A stretch of 64,000 bases of DNA from Sulfitobacter sp. EhC04 (GTDB lineage: Bacteria; Pseudomonadota; Alphaproteobacteria; Rhodobacterales; Rhodobacteraceae). The translations under genes and the position numbers were made by a program. The stretch spans positions 106,412-170,411 of the forward strand of contig NZ_LXYI01000034.1 in the NCBI RefSeq assembly GCF_001650875.1. The letters run 5' to 3'. The notes under the pieces are model-generated. The model was not told where the DNA came from and did no database searches. It saw only the letters and a list, made by a program, of their open reading frames with translations. Shown in pieces: positions 41,968 to 49,724 of the stretch (within the stretch, counting starts at the first letter, position 1; each line of letters opens with the position of its first letter).

Positions 41968-43023
41968 TCAAATTCCCGGTGCGAATCCCAGGATAAGCTG
42001 ACGCAATCCAATTGCGGCACCGGCCATGATGCAGGCAAGGGTCAGCGGTGCGCTATAGGCCAGCACCGAAAATGCGGAAAGCCCCTGGCCGACGCTGCAA
42101 CCGACGGTAATCACCGCGCCAAACCCCATCAGGCCCGCCCCCAGGATCTGGCGGCCCAGCTCGCGCGGATCGTCACAGGCCTCCCAGCGGAAATGCCCCT
42201 TGAACAGACTGCCGGCGAAGGCACCCAACAGGACCCCCAGGACCGACCCCGTGCCAAAGCTGATGGAGTTCCCCGAAGAGGTCATCGCATAAAGCATGGT
42301 TTCACCCAGCGGTGCGGAGAACGTGTGGCTCAGAACCGGCGTGGCATCAAAGCCGACGTTGGCAACCCATTGCGTACCCGCCCAGCCCGAGACGATGGCG
42401 ATCCCGACAACCGCACCCCAGAAGACATGCCCATAGGCCTGGCGCATCGGCTGGTGGGACAGCGTCAGCAGCACGATCAGCGCCCCGATCAGGATGCCGC
42501 TGGCATGAACCGTCAGCCCCGTCAGGGCCGACAACGCGTCAGCAAACCCCGGCATCGGGCCGGGCCTGTCGGCGGCGTCGAACAGCCACAACCGCAACCC
42601 GGAAAGCGGACCGCCCAGGGTCATATAGGCCGCCAGCCCCATCACCAGCACAATGACGAAAGACCGCAGATCGCCGCCGCCCAGACGTGCCAGCGCGCCA
42701 TAGCCGCAGTTGCCCGCCAGCGCCATGCCATAGCCAAAGGTCAGGCCGCCGACCACGCAGGCCAGCGGGTTCCAGCCGCGCCCCAGATACAGGGTCTGCC
42801 CCAGGTCAAGCCAGCCCAACCCGGCCAGCCCGAAGGTGCCCATCACCGCCACCCCGATTGCAACGCCCCACATGCGCAGCCGCAGGCTGGAGTTGCCGTA
42901 ATAGACGTCTTCGATGGCACCCAGCGTGCAGAACCGCCCGATCCGCGCAGCGAGACCCAGCAAAAGACCGCCAAGCGCACCGATCAGGGCTACGGTCTGC
43001 GGCTCTGTCAGATAATTCAGCAC
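41968..43023 (-). CDS. soxT: YeeE/YedE (TsuA) family sulfur transporter, SoxT-like
   Basis: 351-aa membrane protein with about nine to ten segments of the YeeE/YedE family, which imports thiosulfate or other sulfur species. The conserved cysteine motifs are present: FCTLGAIED near the N-terminus, AGNCGYGALARLGGGD in the middle and VTVGCSVGQG near the C-terminus. A GTG at 43023 is used because GGGAGG lies 7 bp upstream; the ATG at 43044 would put that site inside the gene. It reads in the same direction as soxS-soxR, from which it is separated by a MITE-like element. In Paracoccus-type loci this position is soxT. Confidence 0.87.
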   Translation of the reverse strand: MLNYLTEPQTVALIGALGGLLLGLAARIGRFCTLGAIEDVYYGNSSLRLRMWGVAIGVAVMGTFGLAGLGWLDLGQTLYLGRGWNPLACVVGGLTFGYGMALAGNCGYGALARLGGGDLRSFVIVLVMGLAAYMTLGGPLSGLRLWLFDAADRPGPMPGFADALSALTGLTVHASGILIGALIVLLTLSHQPMRQAYGHVFWGAVVGIAIVSGWAGTQWVANVGFDATPVLSHTFSAPLGETMLYAMTSSGNSISFGTGSVLGVLLGAFAGSLFKGHFRWEACDDPRELGRQILGAGLMGFGAVITVGCSVGQGLSAFSVLAYSAPLTLACIMAGAAIGLRQLILGFAPGI

Positions 43024-43066
43024 GTGACCCCTCCCTTCACGCATTGGATATCAAAAGGTCCTGCTA

Positions 43067-43331
43067 GGGCCTGCGGACGTTCATCTTCCACCACCCGTTT
43101 CAGTCCAAAATTGCTCAGTTCCAGGCAAGAGAGCGCCGGAATAGCCAGCTATTTCAAGCTCTCTTAACGCAGAAGTGGGCAATTTTGGCGAAACCCTTGC
43201 AGGGCGCGGCGGATTTTGCCTCTGCCATCCCGGATGTTCGCTTCCAATGATCACATTGCTGCGCTCACATCAGGGCGCCAGCGGCAAAATCCGACCCGCG
43301 CGGGTGGCGGAAGATGAACGTCCACAGGCCC
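43067..43331. mobile_element. MITE-like element 2 (265 bp) between soxR and soxT
   Basis: 31-bp terminal inverted repeats (43067-43097 and 43301-43331) match at 29 of 31 positions (ends GGGCCTG, GGACGTTCATCTTCC) and are flanked by TA (43065-43066 and 43332-43333). Subterminal hairpins sit about 72 bp from each end (AATAGCCAGCTATT near 43140; CAATGATCACATTG at 43245-43258), as in the element at 6697-6958. The block AATAG-CTATTTCAAGC followed by ACGCAG is shared with that element. No transposase frame. The right end supplies the last base of the soxR TAG stop codon. Confidence 0.8.
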
Positions 43332-43708
43332 TAATCCTCCTGGCAGAACAGGTCGTACACCACTTCCATGATCTTTCTCGGGCGGTCGTCGGCAAGGCTG
43401 TAATATATTGTCTTGCCATCGCGTCGCGGGGTGACCAGCCCTTCCAGCCGCAGCCGCGACAATTGCTGCGACACCGCCGCTTGCCGGGCCGACAGCAATT
43501 CTTCCAGCTCCGTCACCGATTTCTCTCCGGTGGTGAGGTGGCACAGGATCATCAGCCGCCCCTCGTGGCTGATCGCCTTGAGAAAGTTGGACGCCTGCAC
43601 CGCGCTGGCGGCCATCCTGTCCATATCCTCCTCACACATGTCGTCGTGAAACACCGGCAACCCCATCAAACCTGCATCCTTCGTTGTTTTGGGCCGGACA
43701 GCGACCAT
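43331..43708 (-). CDS. soxR: SoxR, ArsR-family repressor of the sox genes
   Basis: 125-aa ArsR/SmtB winged-helix regulator, homologue of the repressor that controls thiosulfate oxidation genes in Paracoccus. The helix-turn-helix is LEELLSARQAAVSQQLSRLR (about 67-86), with wing RRDGKTIYYSL. Two cysteines (Cys24, MCEED, and Cys122, LFCQED) could sense sulfane sulfur. Start uncertain: an internal ATG at 43666 gives the family-typical beginning (MGLPVFHDDM). The TAG stop is formed by the TA target of the MITE plus the element's first base. It follows soxS in one minus-strand operon. Confidence 0.92.
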   Translation of the reverse strand: MVAVRPKTTKDAGLMGLPVFHDDMCEEDMDRMAASAVQASNFLKAISHEGRLMILCHLTTGEKSVTELEELLSARQAAVSQQLSRLRLEGLVTPRRDGKTIYYSLADDRPRKIMEVVYDLFCQED

Positions 43709-43730
43709 ATCGGCGCTGCCAGTCGGACCG

Positions 43731-44102
43731 TCAGTTCATCATGATGTCGGGATCGGCGCGGGTGATCATCGCACCCAGCAAACCCCAAAAGAAATCCTCG
43801 CCCGGATATCCTTCGATCCGGGACAGTTCACGGCCATCCTCAACGAGCACAAATGTCGGTGTGAAACTCAGGCGGCCTGCGAATTCAAGGTCGCCGGGAA
43901 CCGGCGTATGAATGTCGTACCGCCGCAACGGGGCTGCCTGACCCTCGGGGGTCTTTGGGTATTTCTGCGCGATTTCCCGGTCCCACCTGGCGCACCAGAT
44001 GCAGCCCTTTTCCTCGACCATCACAAGCGCAAGCTCTGCAGATGCGACCTGCACCCACCCGATGGCCACAAAAACAGGCAATATCAGCGCACGCAGCAAC
44101 AT
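43731..44102 (-). CDS. soxS: SoxS, periplasmic thioredoxin
   Basis: 123-aa exported thiol-disulfide protein. A signal peptide (1-22, ending VASA) is followed by the redox motif CIWC (Cys34/Cys37) and a cis-proline region (SFTPTFVLV). In Paracoccus SoxS reactivates the Sox system by reducing SoxY. First gene of the minus-strand soxS-soxR operon, divergent from soxV across a 71-bp control region. Confidence 0.92.
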   Translation of the reverse strand: MLLRALILPVFVAIGWVQVASAELALVMVEEKGCIWCARWDREIAQKYPKTPEGQAAPLRRYDIHTPVPGDLEFAGRLSFTPTFVLVEDGRELSRIEGYPGEDFFWGLLGAMITRADPDIMMN

Positions 44103-44134
44103 GTCGGTTTGACCTTTCCGTTAAATAATACCTA

Positions 44135-44153
44135 ATATGAATATGTGAATTAC
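44135..44153. promoter_or_regulatory. Putative SoxR operator, soxS/soxV gap
   Basis: ATATGAATATGTGAATTAC matches the derived consensus (ATKCG, 4 bp, TWTGAATWTG) at about 12 of 15 defined positions. It lies 21 bp upstream of soxV and 33 bp upstream of soxS. In Paracoccus SoxR is known to bind the soxS-soxV gap. Confidence 0.6.
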
Positions 44154-44173
44154 TCAAGCACGGACCCCGGAAC

Positions 44174-44914
44174 ATGATGGATATCACCCTCGCAGGCGCG
44201 CTGATTGCCGGATTATTGTCCTTTCTGTCGCCCTGTATCCTTCCGATTGTGCCGTTTTACCTCAGCTATCTGGCCGGCGTGGGCATGAACCAGATATCGG
44301 CGGACGCCCCCATCGACAGCGCGGTGCGGCGGCGCGCGGTGCTGGCGGCCTGCATGTTCGCGGCAGGGGTGATCACGATTTTCATGGGGCTGGGTGCGGC
44401 GGCCACGGTATTCGGCCAGATCGTGCGGGAATATTTCGACATCCTGCGCTGGATCGCGGCGGCGATCATCATCGCGATGGGGCTGCACTTTCTCGGGGTG
44501 ATCCGGATCGGCCTGCTCTACAGGCAGTTCCGCGCCGATGCGGGCGATACCTCCAACGTCAGCCTGCTGGGGGCCTATGTCATCGGTCTGGCCTTCGCCT
44601 TTGGCTGGACGCCCTGCGTGGGGCCGGTGCTGGCGGCGATCCTGTTCACCGCCGCCGGGGCAGATACGGCGGGCAGCGGTGCGCTCTTGCTGTTCGTCTA
44701 TGGGCTGGGGATGACCGCGCCCTTTGTCCTTGCGGCACTGTTCATCGGCCCCTTCATGCGATGGATGGCCCGTTTCCGCCGCCACCTGGGCCTGATAGAA
44801 AAGCTTATGGGTGTGATGCTGATCCTGTTCGGGATATTGATTGCCACCAACACCATCAACTACATCGCGCAGTGGATGCTTGAAATCGCGCCCGACATCG
44901 GCACCCTGCGCTAA
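44174..44914 (+). CDS. soxV: SoxV, CcdA-type membrane thiol transporter
   Basis: 246-aa six-segment membrane protein of the CcdA/DsbD family carrying electrons from cytoplasmic thioredoxin to periplasmic SoxW and SoxS. The two redox cysteines are Cys21 (LSPCILPIVP) and Cys148 (GWTPCVGPVL), both beside proline as in CcdA. First gene of the plus-strand sox operon, 13 bp before soxW. Confidence 0.94.
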   Translation: MMDITLAGALIAGLLSFLSPCILPIVPFYLSYLAGVGMNQISADAPIDSAVRRRAVLAACMFAAGVITIFMGLGAAATVFGQIVREYFDILRWIAAAIIIAMGLHFLGVIRIGLLYRQFRADAGDTSNVSLLGAYVIGLAFAFGWTPCVGPVLAAILFTAAGADTAGSGALLLFVYGLGMTAPFVLAALFIGPFMRWMARFRRHLGLIEKLMGVMLILFGILIATNTINYIAQWMLEIAPDIGTLR

Positions 44915-44927
44915 CCGGAGGAACGAC

Positions 44928-45488
44928 ATGCGACCAATCGCACTGGCCCTTGCGGCCCTGATCACAGTGACACAAGCGGCCTTTGCGGAAGTGGGCGATG
45001 ACGGGCTGCACAAGACCCCCTGGATGCGCGACACCTTCAAGGACCTGTCGGACGACCTGGCAGAGGCCAACAGCGAAGGCAAGCGCATGGCGATCATGGT
45101 CGAGCAGCGCGGCTGTATCTATTGCACCAAAATGCACGAAGAGGTCTATCCGATCCCCGAGATCGCCGCCTACATCGAAGAGAATTTCTTTGTCGTGCAG
45201 ATCAACATGTTCGGTGACACCGAAGTGACCGATTTCGATGGCGAGGCCCTGCCGGAAAAGGACATGGTGCGCAAATGGGGTGTCCTGTTCACGCCCACAG
45301 TGATGTTCATGCCCGAAACGGTGGGCAGTGACGCCACCGCAGCCCAGGCCGCAGTGACCGTGATGCCGGGTGCTTTTGGTCGTCATACGACCTTCAACAT
45401 GTTCAACTGGGTGGTCGAAAAAGGCTATGACGGGGAAGAGAGCTTTCAGAAATACCACGCCCGCAAATTCGCCGAGCAAAGCCAATAA
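44928..45488 (+). CDS. soxW: SoxW, periplasmic thioredoxin
   Basis: 186-aa exported thioredoxin-fold protein. The signal peptide is about 1-20 (ending QAAFA) and the redox motif is CIYC (Cys63/Cys66), followed by the cis-proline block LFTPTVMFM. It is the known partner of SoxV. The ATG at 44928 follows CGGAGGAA. A 226-bp control region separates it from soxX. Confidence 0.93.
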   Translation: MRPIALALAALITVTQAAFAEVGDDGLHKTPWMRDTFKDLSDDLAEANSEGKRMAIMVEQRGCIYCTKMHEEVYPIPEIAAYIEENFFVVQINMFGDTEVTDFDGEALPEKDMVRKWGVLFTPTVMFMPETVGSDATAAQAAVTVMPGAFGRHTTFNMFNWVVEKGYDGEESFQKYHARKFAEQSQ

Positions 45489-45631
45489 GGGGATTCGCGT
45501 TTTCCTCGAAGCACCTCTTGTCGCCTAACGCGTTGAAATCTAGGATTTCAGGCAGCGTCCGGCGATTCAGGTTTGACGCGAAGGAAAAAAGGCTGGGAAC
45601 AAAGGGGTTCTGGTGATCAAAACTTATATTC

Positions 45632-45650
45632 ATTCGATTTTTTGAATTTG
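45632..45650. promoter_or_regulatory. Putative SoxR operator upstream of soxX
   Basis: ATTCGATTTTTTGAATTTG lies 64 bp upstream of the soxX start in the soxW-soxX gap, where SoxR binding is known in Paracoccus. It shares ATTCG, 4 bp, TTTGAAT and TG in the same spacing with the site upstream of the SoxG/H-type gene. Confidence 0.7.
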
Positions 45651-45714
45651 TAGTTGCGTGTTCACGAACCTGTGCGCTACGCTATGACAAAAGCCGAAGG
45701 GCAAGGGAGGAACC

Positions 45715-46188
45715 ATGAAAATTCTAGGGACAGTTGCGGGTGCCGCAGCCTTGCTGGCAACCGTGGCGGTGGCAGAAATCATCGCGCCGACCAATGTCAG
45801 CTTTGATGACGGGGCCATTGCCGCGTCATTGACAGGCGCGCCTGGCGACCCTGCCGAGGGGCGCGATATCGTCGGCAACAAGAAAAAGGGCAATTGCGTT
45901 GCCTGCCATCAGGTCAGCGATCTGGCGGAAGTTCCCTTTCAGGGCGAGATCGGGCCGATGCTGGATGGTGCCGGCGAACGCTGGACCGAAGCAGAGCTGC
46001 GCGGCATCGTCGCCAATGCCAAGGTGATGTTCGAGGACAGCATGATGCCCTCCTTCTACAAGACCGAAGGATTTATCCGTCCGGGCAATGCCTATACGGG
46101 TGAGGCGGCGGATGACACCTTTGGTCCCATCCTGACTGCCCAGCAGATCGAAGATGTCGTCGCCTACCTCGCGACGCTCAAGGAATGA
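45715..46188 (+). CDS. soxX: SoxX, c-type cytochrome subunit of SoxXA
   Basis: 157-aa periplasmic monohaem cytochrome c. The signal peptide is 1-20 (ending ATVAVA), and the haem site is Cys61, Cys64, His65 (NCVACHQ). With SoxA it oxidatively couples thiosulfate to the SoxY carrier cysteine. It opens the second transcription unit of the cluster (soxXYZA), behind its own putative SoxR operator. Confidence 0.94.
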   Translation: MKILGTVAGAAALLATVAVAEIIAPTNVSFDDGAIAASLTGAPGDPAEGRDIVGNKKKGNCVACHQVSDLAEVPFQGEIGPMLDGAGERWTEAELRGIVANAKVMFEDSMMPSFYKTEGFIRPGNAYTGEAADDTFGPILTAQQIEDVVAYLATLKE

Positions 46189-46257
46189 TCCGCGCGTCGC
46201 GCGGCATACTCACGGACCGAACCGCGCCCGGCGCGGCCTGAACGATAGGAGATCGGA

Positions 46258-46674
46258 ATGGAATTCACACGACGCAATGCGCTGGCGGTCGGGGCAGGGG
46301 CCCTAGTCCTCGCCGGGTTGCCCATCAAGGGTTTCGCCAAGGGCGAAGAGGAAATCGCGGCCTTTACCGGTGGTGCCGAGATGACCGAGGGCGGCATCGA
46401 GCTAACGGCCCCCGAAATCGCGGAGAACGGCAATACCGTGCCCATCGAAGTCTCTGCCGAAGGCGCGAGTGAGATTCTGGTGCTGGCAATGGGCAACCCG
46501 ACCCCGCCCGTCGCCACCTTCAAATTCGGCAAGCTGGCCGCGTCCCAGCGGGCGTCGACCCGTATTCGTCTGGCCGGGACGCAGGACATTGTCGCCATCG
46601 CAAAGATGGCCGATGGTTCCTTCGCCAAGACGTCGAAAACGGTCAAGGTCACAATTGGCGGCTGCGGCGGCTAA
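46258..46674 (+). CDS. soxY: SoxY, sulfur carrier subunit
   Basis: 138-aa subunit of the SoxYZ carrier. The C-terminus ends GGCGG with the carrier cysteine at residue 136, to which sulfur intermediates are bound. The N-terminus has a twin-arginine-like signal (FTRRNALAVGAGALVLAG), consistent with folded export together with SoxZ. A TAGGAGA site precedes the ATG. Confidence 0.95.
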   Translation: MEFTRRNALAVGAGALVLAGLPIKGFAKGEEEIAAFTGGAEMTEGGIELTAPEIAENGNTVPIEVSAEGASEILVLAMGNPTPPVATFKFGKLAASQRASTRIRLAGTQDIVAIAKMADGSFAKTSKTVKVTIGGCGG

Positions 46675-46694
46675 GGCATTCAAGGAGAATTATC

Positions 46695-47024
46695 ATGGCA
46701 TCAGGTGTAAAACCCCGCGTCAAAGTCCCCAAAACGGCGGCCGCCGGAGAGGCGGTCACGATCAAGACCTTGATCAGCCACCAGATGGAAAGCGGCCAGC
46801 GCAAGGACGATGACGGCAACGCCATTCCGCGTTCGATCATCAACCGCTTTGTCTGCGACTTCAACGGCGAGAACGTCATCGACGTCAAGATGGAGCCTGC
46901 GATTTCCACGAACCCCTACTTCGAATTCGAGGCCATTGTGCCCGAGGAAGGTGAGTTCAAGTTCACCTGGTATGACGATGACGGTTCGGTCTACGAGGAA
47001 ACCAAGGCCATCGCGATCGGCTGA
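46695..47024 (+). CDS. soxZ: SoxZ, sulfur carrier partner
   Basis: 109-aa partner of SoxY. It has no signal peptide and is exported by hitch-hiking with SoxY. Family blocks are ISHQMESGQRKDDDGNAIPR (about 25-44) and the immunoglobulin-like strand FKFTWYDDDGSVYEE (about 87-101). Twenty bp after soxY, with AAGGAGA before the start. Confidence 0.95.
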   Translation: MASGVKPRVKVPKTAAAGEAVTIKTLISHQMESGQRKDDDGNAIPRSIINRFVCDFNGENVIDVKMEPAISTNPYFEFEAIVPEEGEFKFTWYDDDGSVYEETKAIAIG

Positions 47025-47051
47025 ACGGTACGTTTCAGGGAGGGACAGACA

Positions 47052-47903
47052 ATGAAAAGACTGGCAAGAATGGCCGGCGTGGGTGCGCTGATCGCAATGG
47101 GGATGACGGCGCAGGCCGACCCGGTTGACGATACGCTGATCCTCAACGAAGAGACGGATATGGTGACGCGCACGGCGGCACCCGCACACCTCTCGGACAG
47201 GTTTGACGAGGTGATGTCGGGGTGGCTGTTCCGGGGCGATGAAACCCGGATCATGCAGGCTGACGATTTCGACAATCCCGGCATGATCTTTGTCGAACAG
47301 GCGATGGAAGCCTGGGAAACAGCCGAGGGCACCGAGGGCAAATCCTGTGCGTCCTGCCACAATGACATCGACAGCATGGCGGGCGTCAAGGCGACCTATC
47401 CCAAATGGAACGAGGCCGCGGGCGAAGTCCGCACCTTGCAGATGCAGGTCAATGACTGCCGCACCAACCGGATGGGGGCCGAAGCCTGGAAATACGACAA
47501 GGGCGACGCGATCAACATGGAAGCCGCACTTGCATCGGTGTCGCGCGGCCTGCCGGTCAACGTGGCCATCGACGGCCCGGCCCAATCGACCTGGGAACAG
47601 GGCAAGGAGTTGTACTACACCCGCATGGGCCAGTTGGAACTGTCCTGTTCGAATTGTCACGAAGACAACTATGGCCGGATGATCCGCGCCGATCACCTCA
47701 GCCAGGGCCAGATCAATGGCTTTCCGGTCTACCGCCTCAAGAATACCAAGCTGAACGGGTCACATTCACGCTTCAAGGGCTGTATCCGCGACACCCGCGC
47801 CGAAACCTTTGCGCCCGGCAGCCCGGAGTTCGTGGCGCTTGAGCTTTACGTGGCCTCGCGGGGCAATGGCCTTTCGGTCGAAGGCCCCTCTGTCCGCAAC
47901 TGA
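47052..47903 (+). CDS. soxA: SoxA, dihaem c-type cytochrome subunit of SoxXA
   Basis: 283-aa periplasmic cytochrome. The signal peptide is about 1-22 (MTAQA). Two haem motifs are present: Cys99/Cys102/His103 (CASCHND) and Cys199/Cys202/His203 (CSNCHED), so this is the dihaem form as in Paracoccus and Rhodovulum. Cys244 in FKGCIRDTRAE is the expected cysteine-persulfide haem ligand at the active site. An intrinsic terminator follows the stop. Confidence 0.95.
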   Translation: MKRLARMAGVGALIAMGMTAQADPVDDTLILNEETDMVTRTAAPAHLSDRFDEVMSGWLFRGDETRIMQADDFDNPGMIFVEQAMEAWETAEGTEGKSCASCHNDIDSMAGVKATYPKWNEAAGEVRTLQMQVNDCRTNRMGAEAWKYDKGDAINMEAALASVSRGLPVNVAIDGPAQSTWEQGKELYYTRMGQLELSCSNCHEDNYGRMIRADHLSQGQINGFPVYRLKNTKLNGSHSRFKGCIRDTRAETFAPGSPEFVALELYVASRGNGLSVEGPSVRN

Positions 47904-47912
47904 ACACTGAAG

Positions 47913-47943
47913 ACCCCGTGCGCTGCGTCGCACGGGGTTTTTT
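47913..47943 (+). terminator. Intrinsic terminator between soxA and soxB
   Basis: ACCCCGTGCG (47913-47922), loop CTGCGT, CGCACGGGGT (47929-47938), then a run of six T (47938-47943). It is a textbook rho-independent terminator inside the sox cluster and implies that soxB has its own promoter. Confidence 0.85.
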
Positions 47944-47951
47944 GCCCGAAT

Positions 47952-47970
47952 CAAATTCATAGATGCGCAT
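47952..47970. promoter_or_regulatory. Putative SoxR operator upstream of soxB
   Basis: On the minus strand the site reads ATGCGCATCTATGAATTTG, matching 13 of 15 defined positions of the soxX and SoxG/H-gene sites. It lies 25 bp upstream of the soxB start, immediately after the terminator, in an A/T-rich segment that can hold a promoter. Confidence 0.6.
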
Positions 47971-47994
47971 ATATATCTGCGTGAAGGAGCCCCC

Positions 47995-49698
47995 ATGTTC
48001 TCTCGCCGCGACTTCCTGCAAACTTCCATGGCTGCGGCGTCGATCTATGGCGCGTCCGGCTTTGGCAACTGGTCGCGGCTGGCGGCACAGCAACTGCTGA
48101 CGCAGGACAAGCTGCTGGAGTTCGACACCTTTGGCAACGTGTCGCTGATCCACGTCACGGACATCCACGCGCAGCTCAAGCCGGTCTATTTCCGCGAGCC
48201 GGAGGTCAACATCGGCGTCGGTGGCAACAAGGGGGCCGTGCCCCATGTCACCGGAGCCGATTTCCGCAGGCTCTACGGGATCGACGACGGCAGCCCCTCT
48301 GCCTATGCGCTGACCTACAATGACTTTGCCGCCCTGGCGCGGGAATATGGACGGGTCGGCGGGCTGGACCGCGTGGCGACCGTGGTCAAGGCCATCCGCG
48401 CCGAGCGCCCCGATGCGCTGCTGCTGGATGGCGGCGACACCTGGCATGGCAGCTATACCTGCTATCAGACCAAAGGGCAGGACATGGTCAACGTCATGAA
48501 CGCGCTGCAACCGGATGCGATGACCTTCCACTGGGAATTCACCCTTGGCTCTGACCGGGTGACCGAGATTGTCGAGGGCCTGCCCTTTGCCGCGCTGGGC
48601 CAGAACATCTTTGACGCCGAATGGGACGAGCCGACCGACCTGTTCCCGCCCTACAAGTTCTTTGAACGCGGCGGCGTGAAGATCGCCGTGATCGGGCAGG
48701 CCTTTCCCTATATGCCCATCGCCAACCCCGGCTGGATGTTCCCGGAATATTCCTTTGGCATCCGCGATGAACGCATGCAGGAAATGGTGGATGAGGTCCG
48801 CGCCGAGGGGGCTGAACTGGTGGTCTGCCTTTCGCACAACGGGTTCGACGTGGACAAGCAGATGGCGGGCAAGGTCACCGGCATCGACGTGATTCTGTCC
48901 GGCCACACCCATGACGCCCTGCCCGAACCGGTGCTGGTGGCGGATACGATCATCATCGCCTCCGGCTCCAACGGCAAATTCGTTTCCCGTGTCGATCTGG
49001 ATGTGCGCGACGGGCGCATGATGGGTTTCCGCCACAAGCTGATCCCGGTCTTTTCCGACGTGATCACCCCGGATGCGCCGATGACCGCATTGATTGATGA
49101 ACAGCGCGCGCCCTATCTGAATGCGATGTCAGAGGTGATCGGCAAGACGGCAGAGGATCAGACCCTCTACCGGCGCGGCAATTTCAACGGCACCTGGGAC
49201 GATCTGATCTGCGATGCCCTGCTGTCCGAACGCGACGCTGAAATCGCGCTCAGCCCCGGTGTGCGCTGGGGGCCGTCGATCCTGCCCGGTCAGGACATCA
49301 CCCGCGAAGACATCTGGAGCGTGACGTCGATGACCTACCCGGAGGCGTACCGGACCGGGATGACCGGCGAGTTCCTGCATGTGGTGCTGGAGGATGTGGC
49401 CGACAACCTGTTCAATCCCGACCCCTATTACCAGCAGGGCGGCGACATGGTCCGCACCGGCGGGCTTGGCTATCGCATCGACGTGACCAAACCGCAGGGC
49501 GAGCGGATCACCGACATGACCCTGCTCAGGACCGGCGAACAGATCGACCCGGCCAGAACCTATCAGGTCGCGGGCTGGGCATCGGTCAACGAAGGCACCG
49601 AAGGCCCCCCGATCTGGAATGTGGTCGAGGCGCATATCGCAAAGCAGGGCACGGTGCGCCTTGATCCCAACACATCCGTCGACGTGACAGGCATTTGA
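47995..49698 (+). CDS. soxB: SoxB, thiosulfohydrolase
   Basis: 567-aa periplasmic dimanganese hydrolase that releases sulfate from SoxY-bound sulfonate. It has a twin-arginine signal (SRRDFLQTSMAAAS, 3-16) and the 5'-nucleotidase-type metal motifs HVTDIHAQLKPV (about 52-63), LDGGDTWHGSYTCY (about 143-156) and SGHTHDALPEP (about 302-312). Length and order are standard. GGAG lies just upstream of the ATG. Confidence 0.95.
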   Translation: MFSRRDFLQTSMAAASIYGASGFGNWSRLAAQQLLTQDKLLEFDTFGNVSLIHVTDIHAQLKPVYFREPEVNIGVGGNKGAVPHVTGADFRRLYGIDDGSPSAYALTYNDFAALAREYGRVGGLDRVATVVKAIRAERPDALLLDGGDTWHGSYTCYQTKGQDMVNVMNALQPDAMTFHWEFTLGSDRVTEIVEGLPFAALGQNIFDAEWDEPTDLFPPYKFFERGGVKIAVIGQAFPYMPIANPGWMFPEYSFGIRDERMQEMVDEVRAEGAELVVCLSHNGFDVDKQMAGKVTGIDVILSGHTHDALPEPVLVADTIIIASGSNGKFVSRVDLDVRDGRMMGFRHKLIPVFSDVITPDAPMTALIDEQRAPYLNAMSEVIGKTAEDQTLYRRGNFNGTWDDLICDALLSERDAEIALSPGVRWGPSILPGQDITREDIWSVTSMTYPEAYRTGMTGEFLHVVLEDVADNLFNPDPYYQQGGDMVRTGGLGYRIDVTKPQGERITDMTLLRTGEQIDPARTYQVAGWASVNEGTEGPPIWNVVEAHIAKQGTVRLDPNTSVDVTGI

Positions 49699-49724
49699 GG
49701 GCGAAGAGCAAGGGAGACAACGCC

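Noticed and set aside
43067..43331. MITE-like element 2 as a CRISPR fragment or rho-independent terminator of soxR only
   Set aside because: The 31-bp ends with TA flanks and the resemblance to the element at 6697-6958 are better explained by a mobile element; there are no regular repeats or spacers.
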